A stretch of 44,587 nucleotides of DNA from contig NZ_QGKS01000218.1 of assembly GCF_003172935.1 (NCBI RefSeq), positions 1-44,587 on the forward strand. Reading direction: 5' to 3'. This DNA comes from Micromonospora sicca. Lineage in GTDB: Bacteria; Actinomycetota; Actinomycetes; Mycobacteriales; Micromonosporaceae. Numbering within the stretch: the stretch's first letter is position 1; every line of letters starts with the position of its first letter. The notes under the pieces were generated by a model. It worked only from the letters and a program-made list of their open reading frames with translations. It did no database searches and was not told where the DNA came from. Positions 1 to 8,397 of the stretch are shown in pieces. The translations under genes were made by a program, and so were the position numbers.

Positions 1-42
1 CGTGGTGGGCCCGGGTGACCGCCTCGCGGACGTCGACCCTGT

Positions 43-366
43 TCACAGGAAGGGCCGCACCTCGACCTTCCGATCGCAGACCTTCGACGCCTCGGTGGCG
101 AGCTTGAGCGCCACATCCAGATCGGGGACCTCCCACACCCAGACGCCGGCGAGGTACTCCTTCGACTCCACGAAAGGCCCGTCGCTGAACACCGCCTGCT
201 CGCCCCGGTTGTCGATGACGGTGGCCGCGTCGGTGTCCGCGAGGCCGCCCGCGAAAACCCAGTAGCCCTCGGCGATCAGTCGTTCGTTGAACGCGCTGAT
301 GGCAGGCCGCCTGTCCGTGCTGCCGGGATTGCTCTTGTCATCGATCACGGAAACCAGGTACTGCAT
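43..366 (-). CDS. YCII-related (DGPF-domain) protein
   Basis: A 107-residue protein of the YCII/DGPF family, small dimeric alpha-beta barrel proteins that often sit beside ECF sigma factors or DHFR-like genes in actinobacteria. The start MQYLVSVIDD, the FSDGPFVESKEYLAG block near residues 60-74 (the DGPF signature) and the VEVRPFL end match the family. The ATG at 366 is preceded by AGGAG about 11 bases upstream; the longer reading frame upstream of it has no family similarity. It lies 53 bases downstream of the broken DHFR-like gene on the same strand, so the two were probably co-transcribed. The biochemical function of these proteins is not settled. Confidence 0.85.
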   Translation of the reverse strand: MQYLVSVIDDKSNPGSTDRRPAISAFNERLIAEGYWVFAGGLADTDAATVIDNRGEQAVFSDGPFVESKEYLAGVWVWEVPDLDVALKLATEASKVCDRKVEVRPFL

Positions 367-419
367 CTGAAGATCATCTCCTCTGGTGTCAAGACAGCGT
401 GGTTCGGCGGTCAGGGACT

Positions 420-1029
420 TCAGGCCGTTGCATACCGCGGGCGCCCGGCCGGCCGGTAGACCTGGATCGACACGCCCTTCGAGTCGACCCGCGACTCGAC
501 CAGGTCGAGCGCAAGATCCGGACCGGTCTCCGGGAACAGTCTCGCGCCCTGGCCGAGGATCACCGGGATCACGATCAGAATCATCTCGTCGACCAGATCG
601 TTCTCCAGCAGCCACCGGGTCAGGGCGCCACTGCCGTGCACCTGCAGTTCACCCCCCGGGCTTGGCCTTCAGCTCGCTGATGGCCGCCGCGAGGTCACCG
701 CGGAGAACGGTCGTGTCCTCCCAACGCGGCGCGGTGAGCGTGGTCGAGGCAACGTACTTGGGGGCCTCGTTCAAGGCCACGCCGATGGGATGTGCGCGCA
801 TCTGGTCGATTGATCCCCAGGAGCCGGCGAACAACTCGTAGGTGCGCCGGCCGAACAGGAACGCGTCGGCGCGCTGGTAGGTCTGCGTGATGAACGTCCT
901 GGTCTCGTCGTCACCCGCCCCCCGGGCCCATCCGCCGCGCTCGAATCCGTTCCTGCGGTCATCCGACGCGGCGCCGTTTCCCTGCATCACTCCATCGAGG
1001 GTGACCTGGGTCATGGTCGTCAGCTTCAT
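420..1029 (-). pseudogene. DHFR-like (RibD C-terminal domain) protein, frameshifted
   Basis: A dihydrofolate-reductase-like protein of about 202 residues split over two frames. The N-terminal part starts MKLTTMTQVTLDGVMQ (ATG at 1029, GAAGGAA upstream) and runs through FGRRTYELFAGSW to ELKAKPGG, then meets TGA. The C-terminal part, VHGSGALTRWLLENDLVDE onward, continues in another frame to a stop at 420. Removing one G from the G6 run at about 650-655 restores KPGGELQVHGSGAL, which is what the family normally shows here. This is either a recent frameshift or a homopolymer sequencing error. These proteins bind NADPH; the substrate is unknown. A second, intact family member lies at 24914-25477. 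Confidence 0.85.
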
Positions 1030-1417
1030 GATCGCGGTTCCTTCACCTTGGCGCCGCCCCTTGCGGGCGGCCTCACCCCTGCTACGAACACCACCGCCCC
1101 GAACCGACACCCCCTCCCGGACTTCCTTGAAGAATTTTCCGGGACGCCGGTCGTCATCGCTCCGACAACACGACAGTTTCGCAGCGACTGCGCTTCGCCT
1201 CCTCAAGCACGCCCAGCGCGGACAAGCTCCTGGACCAGATCGACCGATCACGAAGATCCTGACTAGTCGTCCGCACATGCCGCGATCCGCGCGTGGCGGA
1301 GCGTGGCGGCGACCGCTACCGCTCGGCATCCTGATCTGCCGATGAGCGGACGAACCGGCTCGCTTCAGCGATCCCCGTGTCGTATCCTGGCCGACTTCTA
1401 TTCTTCCGGAGGTTGGG
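1030..1417. other. Intergenic stretch between divergent genes
   Basis: 388 bases between the divergent DHFR-like and GrpB genes. It contains repeat copy A (1268-1352) and presumably both promoters. Short reading frames here show no protein-like features, and I see no RNA gene. Confidence 0.6.
1268..1352 (+). repeat. Intergenic repeat copy A (full length)
   Basis: 85-base element starting CGTCCGCACATGCCGCG and ending CTGCCGATGAGCGGACG. The ends are imperfect inverted repeats (CGTCCGCaCAT against CGTCCGCtCAT on the other strand). The middle GCGGAGCGTGGCGG..CCGCTACCGCT can form a hairpin. It ends 65 bases before the GrpB start. It shares both cores with copies B, C and D. Confidence 0.75.
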
Positions 1418-2038
1418 TTGGCTGAGTACCCGCAGGAAGTCATACAGCGCTTCCATGCCACCCCTGAGCAAATAGCTGCCGGCCTGGTAGAAGAGCCTCC
1501 AAGGAGCTGGCAGTCCATCGTCGTCGAGGACTACGACCCGGCTTGGGCTGATCGATACGCTGCTGTCAGCTCCCTACTCAAGGAGGCCCTGGGCGACCTG
1601 GTCCTCAACACCGAACACGTAGGATCCACATCGGTGCCGGGTTTGGCAGCCAAGCCCATCATCGACATCGACCTCCTACTTGAAGACACCACGGACGAGT
1701 CCCGCTACATCCCCGCCCTTGAAGGGATCGGGTACCGACTCGTTCTCCGACAGCCGTGGTGGCACGGGCATAGGATGCTGGTTGGCCCTGCGGAAGACAT
1801 CAATCTTCACGTTTGGCCGCGGGACGCGCCCGAACCGATAAGGCACAGGCTCTTCCGGGACTGGCTGCGCTCGCATCCAGAAGACCGGGAGCTCTACGCC
1901 GCGACCAAGCGGCGCCTCGCGCGGGATACCGCCCATCGAACCAGCGACTACAGCCTGGCGAAGAACGACGTCATCGATCAGATCTATGCGCGCATCTTCG
2001 CGACAGCCAGCGAGCGACCCCAACCTGACCCCGATTGA
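1418..2038 (+). CDS. GrpB family nucleotidyltransferase-like protein
   Basis: A 206-residue GrpB (UPF0157) protein. The core EHVGSTSVPGLAAKPIIDID at about residues 67-86 is the family's nucleotidyltransferase-fold motif (GST..G, KP.ID.D), and the LHVWPRDAPEP block is typical of the C-terminal half. The start is TTG at 1418, chosen because CGGAGG ends 5 bases upstream and no better ATG is near. It is a lone gene between repeat copies A and B, which makes it look like a one-gene unit. Activity is not established; GrpB-type domains also occur fused to dephospho-CoA kinase. Confidence 0.9.
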   Translation: MAEYPQEVIQRFHATPEQIAAGLVEEPPRSWQSIVVEDYDPAWADRYAAVSSLLKEALGDLVLNTEHVGSTSVPGLAAKPIIDIDLLLEDTTDESRYIPALEGIGYRLVLRQPWWHGHRMLVGPAEDINLHVWPRDAPEPIRHRLFRDWLRSHPEDRELYAATKRRLARDTAHRTSDYSLAKNDVIDQIYARIFATASERPQPDPD

Positions 2039-2065
2039 TGGCAACTCGCACGCGCTCGGACCAGG

Positions 2066-2149
2066 CATCCGGATTTGCCGCGGACCGTGCGCTGCGGAGC
2101 GTCACGATCGCTTGAGCCATCCGCCGTCCGGTCGTGCCGATGAGCGGAA
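2066..2149 (+). repeat. Intergenic repeat copy B (full length)
   Basis: 84-base element starting CATCCGGATTTGCCGCGGAC and ending TGCCGATGAGCGGA. Its centre has GCTGCGGAGCGTCACG, which matches the centre of copy A (GGCGGAGCGTGGCG). It begins 27 bases after the GrpB stop and ends 85 bases before the DUF885 start. Confidence 0.75.
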
Positions 2150-2234
2150 GTTGTCAGATGGTTCTGAACCGCTTGCCGCGATCGATGCAGGCTCGCACCA
2201 CCGCAGCTAGGGCAAGGCCCTAGCATTGCCCCCC

Positions 2235-3899
2235 ATGATCGAGGACTTCGCGGATCGGCTCCTGTGCGACGTGGCCGGTCTCGACCCCTGCACAGCGGTC
2301 GTCGAGGCTGGCGAGCAGGATGTCGACGGGCTGACCGACTACGGCCCGGAGGGCCACCAGGCCCGCACCGATCTCGCGGCCCGCGCCCTGCGCGAGCTCG
2401 AGATCTTGGGTGATGTACTGCCGGCCGCGACCCCGCTGCACGCCCACCTCGCCGAACGGCTGCATGCGCGTATCGCCTTCCATGACGCCGGGGAGGACCT
2501 GCGCGAACTGCACGCGGCGGCCACCGGTCCGCTCCAGCTCATCCGCCAGGCCGTCGAGGCCGCGGTTCCCGGCCGCGGCGCCGAGGGCGCGGCCTACGAG
2601 GAGGGCTGGGCTCGTGTCGGCGCGCGCCTGGCCGCGATCCCCGCGGCCCTGGACGGGTATGCCCGCAGCCTCTTACTTGCCGCGGAGCGCGGCAATTTGC
2701 CGGCGCGGCGTCAAGTGGAGCTCGTGACGCAGCGCTGCCGCAACTGGATCGACGACGATGTCGCCCTGGTGGATCGCTACGGCGTGGGGCGTCAGCGGGC
2801 GTCGTTGCAGGCCGCAGCGACGGGCGCGCGAGAGGCGTACCAGAAACTGGCCGAGATGCTGACCTCGGACCTAGCACCGCGGGCCGTTGATGAGGAAGCG
2901 TTCGGGCAGCAGCGGTACGCACTCTGGGTGCGCACCTTCCTCGCGGCCCAGCCTGACCTGCGCGAGCTGTACGACTGGGGCTGGGACGAGTTCAGCGCGA
3001 TCGAGGCAGAGCTGATCGCGGAAGCGAAGGCCCTGGGCGGGAGTGTGCCAGAGGTGCTCGCCTGGCTCGCCAGCCCCGACGCGCCCGGCACGCTGCACAG
3101 CAGGGAGGCGTTCGCCGCGTGGCTGCAGGAGCTGTTGGAGGCCGCCACCGAGCGACTGGACGGCGTGTACTTCGACATCCCCGCCCCGCTGCGGCGCATC
3201 GAGTCGCGGTTGACCACGTCGTCCGGCATTGCCTACACCGGGCCGTCGCGGGACCTGACGCGGCCGGGCCGGGTCTGGTGGTCCCTCCCCGAGGACGCAG
3301 CGAGTTTCCCCACCTGGTACGCCTACAGCACCGCCTATCACGAGGGCGTTCCCGGCCACCACCTCCACCTCGGCTCCGAGGTCTGCCGGGGAGGCCTCGG
3401 GCAGCGGCTGAACCTGCTCGGCGGCCTCTCCGGCAGCCAGGAGGGCTGGGCACTGTACGCCGAGCGGTTCATGGACGAGCTCGGGCTCTATGAACAGCCG
3501 GGTGCTCGACTGGGGTATCTATATATGCAGCTGCTGCGGGCGGCACGGGTTGTGGTCGACATCGGCCTGCACCTGCGGCTGCCGATGCCGTCTGGTGACA
3601 GAGCATTGTGGACACCGGATGCTGCGCTGAAGCTGCTGCGGGACCGCTGTCACCAGGGGCCGTACGCGTCCGCCGAGCTCGCGCGTTACCTGGGCCGGCC
3701 AGGGCAGGCGCTGGCCTACAAGGTGGGTGAGCGGGTGTGGCTGGCAGGCCGCTCGTCCTTCCCCGGCGACCGGCGCGCATTCCATCGTCAGGCCCTGGAG
3801 CTGGGTTCGCTGGGCTTGGATCAGTTGACGGCCGCCCTCCAGGGTGACCGCGCACCACTCGTGCACCGCGGTGAAACAAGCCAGGGACCGCGCTTGTAG
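2235..3899 (+). CDS. DUF885 family protein (probable metallopeptidase-like)
   Basis: A 554-residue DUF885 (COG4805) protein. The hallmark is YHEGVPGHHLHL at about residues 371-382, an H-E-x-x-P-G-H motif suggesting metal binding, followed by the family's SQEGWALYAERFMDELGLY block. The C-terminal half has RLGYLYMQLLRAARVVVDIGLH and AYKVGERVW, also typical. ATG at 2235 is preferred; a TTG nine bases upstream is possible. There is no signal peptide or membrane segment, so it is probably cytoplasmic. A peptidase role is inferred from the motif. The gene is alone between repeat copies B and C. Confidence 0.88.
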   Translation: MIEDFADRLLCDVAGLDPCTAVVEAGEQDVDGLTDYGPEGHQARTDLAARALRELEILGDVLPAATPLHAHLAERLHARIAFHDAGEDLRELHAAATGPLQLIRQAVEAAVPGRGAEGAAYEEGWARVGARLAAIPAALDGYARSLLLAAERGNLPARRQVELVTQRCRNWIDDDVALVDRYGVGRQRASLQAAATGAREAYQKLAEMLTSDLAPRAVDEEAFGQQRYALWVRTFLAAQPDLRELYDWGWDEFSAIEAELIAEAKALGGSVPEVLAWLASPDAPGTLHSREAFAAWLQELLEAATERLDGVYFDIPAPLRRIESRLTTSSGIAYTGPSRDLTRPGRVWWSLPEDAASFPTWYAYSTAYHEGVPGHHLHLGSEVCRGGLGQRLNLLGGLSGSQEGWALYAERFMDELGLYEQPGARLGYLYMQLLRAARVVVDIGLHLRLPMPSGDRALWTPDAALKLLRDRCHQGPYASAELARYLGRPGQALAYKVGERVWLAGRSSFPGDRRAFHRQALELGSLGLDQLTAALQGDRAPLVHRGETSQGPRL

Positions 3900-3993
3900 C
3901 TGCACGTCCTCGACGTCCGACCAGTCTGAACCAGGGCCAGACTTAACAGCGCGTACGACCTTGGTATATCAACACGGTCATGGTCTATTTCCA

Positions 3994-4039
3994 CGTCCGG
4001 ATCTGCCGCACTGCGCGCGCTCGTGCCGATGAGCGGGCG
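3994..4039 (+). repeat. Intergenic repeat copy C (short form)
   Basis: 46-base short form with both cores nearly intact: CGTCCGGATCTGCCGC, then GCGCGCGCTC, then GTGCCGATGAGCGGGCG. The termini CGTCCG and CGGGCG are inverted with one mismatch. It sits between DUF885 (stop 3899) and the DinB gene (start 4108). Confidence 0.78.
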
Positions 4040-4107
4040 TCTGGTCGGTACCGCACGGATGACGTCCCCGCCTGCCTCTCCCGGATGGCAGTACGTAAGG
4101 TCAGGGC

Positions 4108-4602
4108 ATGATCGAATCCCAACGCGAAGCCGTACCGCGCAACGACGGTGGCGAGCTCGACACCACCCTCGCCTTCTTGTCCTTCGCTCGATCATGCGTG
4201 CTGAAGAAGGTCGCCGGCTTGAACGAGGAGCAGCTGCGGCGCCGCCTGGTCGTCTCCGACACCGCACTGCTGGGCCTGGTCCAGCACCTGACCGACGCCG
4301 AACGGTACTGGTTCGGCTACACGTTCGCCGGCGACCCGCGCTACGCCGACGTCGACTTCGACATGGTGGTCGAGCCGGACCGGTCCCCGGAACAGATCAT
4401 CGCCGGCTACCGGACCGCGATCGCCGACAGCGACGCCCACATCATCGCAGCCGCTGGCCCCGACCTCCTCACCGCGCAGCCGGTCGGTGACGCGCCTCGT
4501 ACGCTTCGCTGGGTGCTCGCCCACATGACGAGCGAGACCATCCGGCATGCCGGTCACGCCGACATCCTGCGAGAGCTCATCGACGGTGCCACCGGCCGGT
4601 AG
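4108..4602 (+). CDS. DinB-like DUF664 protein
   Basis: A 164-residue protein of the DinB/DUF664 group, four-helix-bundle proteins, some of which use mycothiol or bacillithiol as cofactor. LVQHLTDAERYWF at about residues 56-68 and the late IRHAGHADILREL supply the His positions that usually bind a divalent metal. The start is the ATG at 4108 with no strong ribosome site visible. It is a single gene framed by repeat copies C and D. Such proteins act in thiol-dependent detoxification in some actinobacteria; the substrate here is unknown. Confidence 0.88.
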   Translation: MIESQREAVPRNDGGELDTTLAFLSFARSCVLKKVAGLNEEQLRRRLVVSDTALLGLVQHLTDAERYWFGYTFAGDPRYADVDFDMVVEPDRSPEQIIAGYRTAIADSDAHIIAAAGPDLLTAQPVGDAPRTLRWVLAHMTSETIRHAGHADILRELIDGATGR

Positions 4603-4705
4603 GAGATCGCGACTCGGAGCCGTACCCCATCCGGTGCAACGCAGCCCCGTCGAGCACTCGGAGACCAGCAACGGCCCGAAGGGTCGGCAAGGTGACGGTG
4701 AGGAA

Positions 4706-4776
4706 CGCACGGATCTGCCGCGATGCGCGCGTTCAGCCCCGCTCCCGCAACGTCCGACTTTGCCGATGAGCGGACG
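4706..4776 (+). repeat. Intergenic repeat copy D
   Basis: 71-base element with left core CGGATCTGCCGCGATGCGCG and right core TTTGCCGATGAGCGGACG. An extra internal CGTCCG at 4751-4756 pairs with the terminal CGGACG. The left terminus is mutated to CGCACG. It lies between the DinB gene and the next single gene. Confidence 0.75.
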
Positions 4777-4809
4777 TTTGGTTCTGGGGTGTGCCGGTAG
4801 GGTCCGCCC

Positions 4810-5436
4810 GTGGATCCGTCATGGGTTGAAGCTGGAGCCGTGTTCCTGTGGCCGGACCGCGACGGGCTGATGCGTGCACTCGTACACGACGGTGCTGTCG
4901 TCATGTACGACGCCTGGTGGTCGCATTTGGGCAACTGGGGACTGGCGGACCTTCAGAAGATCAAGCAGGGGCGTGTCAGCTACTACGTCGTGCACAGTTC
5001 CGTGTTGGCGGAGAAGGCAACGTTCGTGCGGTCGGAGCCGTTGGCGGCCGACGAGCGGGCGGTCCATCGTCCTGACCTCCCGTTCGCCGTCGCGCAGAGC
5101 GCCAGGCTGTCTTGGCCGGCCGAGGTGTCGCAGACACCGGCCTGGGCTGCCGAGTTCCGCGCCACCACCGGCCGCCCGGACGGTGCAGGGTTGCAGACGC
5201 CTGAGGTGTACCTGTGCCCGTTCGGTCCCAAAGGCGGCTCGAAGGCTGGTGTCCACGTGCGAGCGGACAACGGGACCTCCTTTACCGCCGAGGAATTGAT
5301 ACGGAAGGCCGCTACCATCCAGGCGCCGCACGTCGGGGATGCAGTGCCGGTGCATGGAGTCGGGATCTACCGACTGGGACTGCAGCGCGGTGTCCCTGCC
5401 TTCTACCTGTGGGGTGCCGAGAGCAGGATGCTGTGA
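4810..5436 (+). CDS. Hypothetical protein, 208 residues
   Basis: I do not recognise this family. The GTG at 4810 opens a 208-residue, rather Trp/Tyr-rich soluble protein (DAWWSHLGNWGLAD, RVSYYVVH, PAFYLWGAE) with no signal peptide or membrane segment. The composition looks protein-like throughout and the opposite-strand frames do not. It is a lone gene between repeat copy D (34 bases upstream) and degenerate copy M (immediately downstream), the same one-gene arrangement as GrpB, DUF885 and DinB. Confidence 0.65.
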   Translation: MDPSWVEAGAVFLWPDRDGLMRALVHDGAVVMYDAWWSHLGNWGLADLQKIKQGRVSYYVVHSSVLAEKATFVRSEPLAADERAVHRPDLPFAVAQSARLSWPAEVSQTPAWAAEFRATTGRPDGAGLQTPEVYLCPFGPKGGSKAGVHVRADNGTSFTAEELIRKAATIQAPHVGDAVPVHGVGIYRLGLQRGVPAFYLWGAESRML

Positions 5437-5439
5437 TTC

Positions 5440-5512
5440 CGTCCGGCTGCGTCGTCGAGCCCGCGCTCTCATGCCGCGTCGCGCGCGACCAAGCCGACTT
5501 TGCTGGTAGACG
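5440..5512 (+). repeat. Intergenic repeat copy M (degenerate)
   Basis: A degenerate copy that begins 4 bases after the upstream stop codon. It has CGTCCGGCTG, then CTCATGCCGCGTCGCGCGCG (like copy L), then AGCCGACTTTGCTGGTAGACG, which keeps the CCGACTTTGC of copy D but has lost the right core. Confidence 0.5.
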
Positions 5513-5526
5513 ACACCTGCTCGCGG

Positions 5527-5856
5527 TCAGGTGCTATAGAGCCCGTCCCACGGCTCGGAGAACCCGAGACCGTCTGGGTACAACTCAACCCAGTCGCCCC
5601 GCTCGACATCGGATTCGTCGATCAGACCGAACGTGACACCATCGTAGAGCATGTGAAACGGCCGGATCGAGATGTCGGTGAGCTGGCGGTCAGACAGCTG
5701 ATCGAGCAGTGCCGTCAGGCGGCGCTCAGCCTGCTCGCCGAGTTCGCCTCGCAAGTTCGGTGCGATGCCGATCAGCGAAATCTCGGATCTGCGGTGACGC
5801 CCGTCAGCGTCGAAGAGATGTAGGTAGGCATACCATCGGATGCGTTCCCGGCCCAT
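5527..5856 (-). CDS. Hypothetical protein, 109 residues
   Basis: An unrecognised small soluble protein starting MGRERIRWYAYLHLFDADGR and ending PWDGLYST. It is acidic and has no signal or membrane segment. The ATG at 5856 is chosen because the residues before it in the longer frame are low-complexity and overlap the glycosyltransferase remnant. The LHLFDADGRHRRSEISLIG stretch looks like genuine beta-strand protein. Its 5' end follows a truncated gene, so its promoter may have been supplied by a rearrangement. Confidence 0.5.
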   Translation of the reverse strand: MGRERIRWYAYLHLFDADGRHRRSEISLIGIAPNLRGELGEQAERRLTALLDQLSDRQLTDISIRPFHMLYDGVTFGLIDESDVERGDWVELYPDGLGFSEPWDGLYST

Positions 5857-5894
5857 GTCAGGCTCGTGATCGTCATCGCGGCGGGCGCCGTGCA

Positions 5895-6149
5895 CTGCCG
5901 CGCTGCAATCTGGTAAAGCCCGTGGTGCGGATGCCCGCGGAAGCGGCTGGTGGACCACCGGTAGGCGGTGCGCAACGCGCGATCGAGGCGTAGCAGCGGG
6001 AAGAGATGACCGGACATGTCCTCGACCGCCACCTCGAGGTCAGGATTGCGCTGACGAAGCAGACGGCCGATGGCCTCGGCTGCCCGCATGTGGCCGTGTC
6101 CGAACGGCGCGCCGACGACGAGCACTCTTTGTATTTCCCTGCCAGCCAC
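5895..6149 (-). pseudogene. MGDG-synthase-like glycosyltransferase, N-terminal remnant
   Basis: A GTG at 6149 opens a frame whose first ~85 residues resemble the N-terminus of the monogalactosyldiacylglycerol-synthase-like (GT28-type) family: VLVVGAPFGHGHMRAAEAIG, then PDLEVAVEDMSG. After about GLYQIAARQ the similarity stops and the frame runs out into the start of the next gene. Full-length members have about 370 residues, so three quarters are missing. It is most likely a relic left by a deletion or insertion at about 5.9 kb. Confidence 0.6.
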
Positions 6150-6795
6150 CCTCGGCTTCCCCCGCCACCGTATGCCGCCGGCCGTCTCGGCCCGAGGGAT
6201 CCTGGTGCACGGACGCGACCCCCCTCGGCGTGGTCTTCAATGACTCACTTGCGATACCGGCCAGTTTTTCCGGTGTCCGGCCCCGTATCCCCGGATCGTT
6301 TCGGCGTATACCTGACCGTGCGGCAACGCCCGGAGCCGAGCTCCGACTCTGGCGGGCTGCCCTGATGCTTCCGACCCTGCCGGCGCAGTCCGACTTGCGC
6401 AGGTGGATCACAGCGACCGCGAGAGGGTCCTGGCCAGCGGATCGGCCACCGCGACGCCGACGCCGCTCTCGCCGGTCTCGCCGGTCACGGAGGGGCGGGC
6501 AATGCCGTTTCGGCGATGAGCGTCAGCCGTTTCCGTGCCAGTGGAGGTGTTGCGGGTAGAGAATGGGCGGGTGCGGGGCGTTTTGGCCGAAAAGAGCTGA
6601 TGGGTGGGATCGCCTATAGCGGTGGGGGCGGTGGCGGTCGTTGGACGAGGGGTCAACGGTGCGACGAGGACGCCTCAAACCCGCTCAGGCGCGTGTTGAT
6701 CGAGTTCTCCGTCGGATCGCTGCGGCACGCGAGGGACTGGCTTGCAAAATCGGTGGACGATCATGAGGAGGCGGAACATGTAAAGGCGACCGCGC
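6150..6795. other. Long intergenic stretch
   Basis: About 650 bases with no convincing gene. Reading frames here are short, Arg- or Ser-rich and unlike proteins. A strong AGGAGG at about 6765-6770 is followed by ATG-TAA (6778-6783), a start codon directly followed by a stop, just before the next gene. Confidence 0.5.
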
Positions 6796-7071
6796 TTGTC
6801 GCGCAAGCGTTGGCCGGTGATGGCCGGGGTCTTCGCGGCCGGTGCCGTTGTAGGGGCAGCAGGTGCGACAGCGATAGGGCGTTCAAAGGGGTGGCACCGT
6901 GACGATCCGTTCAGCACCGCCGCCGACCGGGGCGGCGATTCCATGCTGGCGTCGACTCGCACTGATGCGGCGCCGAACGACGCGGGTGTGAGGATGCCGG
7001 ATGTGACGGTGCCGCCGCTGAGCGCGGCTGACGGAAGCAGCGCGACCGTCTCTCCGGCGGGCCGCGTCTGA
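6796..7071 (+). CDS. Small single-pass membrane protein
   Basis: A 91-residue protein starting TTG at 6796 (AAAGG nine bases upstream). Basic MSRKRW is followed by a Gly/Ala-rich hydrophobic segment VMAGVFAAGAVVGAAGATAI (about residues 8-27) and a polar tail. The layout resembles small YtxH-like envelope proteins, but I cannot assign a family. It precedes the Holin-X/DUF3618 genes on the same strand and may belong with them. Confidence 0.5.
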   Translation: MSRKRWPVMAGVFAAGAVVGAAGATAIGRSKGWHRDDPFSTAADRGGDSMLASTRTDAAPNDAGVRMPDVTVPPLSAADGSSATVSPAGRV

Positions 7072-7231
7072 AGCCCCCGGCTTCTGCCGTTCACAGAGCC
7101 GTGCCAGTCGGGGCGGTTGGGGCGACGTGGCGCGGCGACCCAGGAGGTCATCGGTGGGTGGCGTCTCGGGTGCGCCTGCAGCGAGAGATCTGGCGAGGCC
7201 CAGCGGTGCGTTGATGGGAAAGGATGAGGTT

Positions 7232-7666
7232 ATGGGGGATGGTGCGGACGGCAGCCCACCCAAAAGCGCTGCCGAGACGCCGACGTCGGAGTTGGTACAG
7301 CGGGCCGCTGAGCAGATCTCTCGACTGGTTCGTCAGGAGTTGACAGCGGCCCGCGCGGAGATGACTGCGAAGGGCAAGCGCGTGGGCGTCGGCGCCGGTT
7401 TGTTCGGCGGTGGCGGGGCGCTGGCGTTGTACGGCGGTGGTGCGCTTGTCGCCGCGTTCGTGTTGGTCCTCGGTGAGGTCATGCCGGCGTGGGTGGCGGC
7501 GCTCGTCGTCGGGGTCGTATTGCTTGTGATCGCCGGGCTGCTGGCGCTCTCGGGGAAGAAGCGGGTGAGCAAGGCGATGCCCCCGGTTCCGAAGGCGGCT
7601 GTGGACAGTGTTCGTGCCGACGCTGATGTGGTGCGCGACGCGGCGAAGAATCGGGGACGGGGATGA
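7232..7666 (+). CDS. Actinobacterial Holin-X (phage holin superfamily III) protein
   Basis: A 144-residue membrane protein of the actinobacterial Holin-X family (PF07332), chromosomal and not evidence of a prophage. The amphipathic N-terminal part SELVQRAAEQISRLVRQEL is followed by two hydrophobic segments, roughly residues 55-84 and 88-108. ATG at 7232 is preferred because AAGGATGAGG lies just upstream; ATG at 7214 would add six residues. Its stop overlaps the next start by four bases (ATGA), so it is translationally coupled to DUF3618, a pairing common in actinobacteria. The role is probably in the envelope or stress response. Confidence 0.85.
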   Translation: MGDGADGSPPKSAAETPTSELVQRAAEQISRLVRQELTAARAEMTAKGKRVGVGAGLFGGGGALALYGGGALVAAFVLVLGEVMPAWVAALVVGVVLLVIAGLLALSGKKRVSKAMPPVPKAAVDSVRADADVVRDAAKNRGRG

Positions 7667-8184
7667 GCACGGAGAGCGGGGGCGGGGACGCGGGCGCGGG
7701 GCGTGAGGAGATCCAGAAGACGCGGGCGGACCTCGATAAAACTGTTCAGGCGTTGGCGGCCAAGGCTGATGTGAAAGCACGGGGGCAGGAGGCGGCCGCG
7801 CAGGTTACGAACCGCGTCCGGGAACAGGCGGTACAGGCCCCACAAGCGGTACGTGGAAAAGCTGTAGGGGTGACTAGGGCCGTGAGCCAACGGACGATGC
7901 AGCGCACCACGGCCATGGGGCGCAAGGCCCTCCAGAGCCCGGTTGGCCAGAAGGCCATGAGCAGCATGAAGCTGGCAGGCCGAAAAGCCGCCCAGAGAGC
8001 CCGGGCAGTAGGCCAGAAAGGTGCGAGCAGCGCCAAGGTGATGCGCACCTCGGCGTACCAGGTGAGGAGTCAACGGAAACCCGCCGTGTTGACCGCCCTC
8101 GCCGCCGCCGCGGGGGTTGCCGTTTTGGTGATCCAACGCAACCGGCGAAAGGGCAGGGTCCGCCAATGGCGGGTCTACCCGTGA
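7663..8184 (+). CDS. DUF3618 domain-containing protein
   Basis: A 173-residue protein. Residues 13-45 (REEIQKTRADLDKTVQALAA) are the DUF3618 signature, a charged helix that normally precedes a membrane anchor. A long Lys/Arg/Ala-rich region with repeated short blocks (GRKALQS, GRKAAQR, GQKGASS) follows, then a single hydrophobic segment PAVLTALAAAAGVAVLVI near residues 142-159. It is coupled to the Holin-X gene through ATGA. The pair is often found with PRC-barrel/DUF2382 genes, as here. Function unknown. Confidence 0.85.
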   Translation: MSTESGGGDAGAGREEIQKTRADLDKTVQALAAKADVKARGQEAAAQVTNRVREQAVQAPQAVRGKAVGVTRAVSQRTMQRTTAMGRKALQSPVGQKAMSSMKLAGRKAAQRARAVGQKGASSAKVMRTSAYQVRSQRKPAVLTALAAAAGVAVLVIQRNRRKGRVRQWRVYP

Positions 8185-8397
8185 CGCAAGTAAGGCAGGA
8201 AGCCGCGGAGCCGGAACCCACCCCCACGCCCTACGGGCTCGCGGCAGCGGTGCCCGTATGCCCCAGGTCGACCGCGAGTGCCCTCGGTGACCGTTATGCC
8301 CGACCAGCCGCCGTCCGGATCAGGTAGGGACCGGGCGGGGAATGGCGCGCGGATGTCGTCGGGTACGCGAGCGGTAACGGCCGAGAGGAGGATGACG

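Noticed and set aside
2792..3453. Long minus-strand frames opposite DUF885
   Set aside because: They are shadows of a high-GC coding strand: Arg/Ser/Pro-rich and without family features.
7232..7666. Holin-like gene as evidence of a prophage
   Set aside because: Actinobacterial Holin-X genes are chromosomal and pair with DUF3618; no other phage genes are near.
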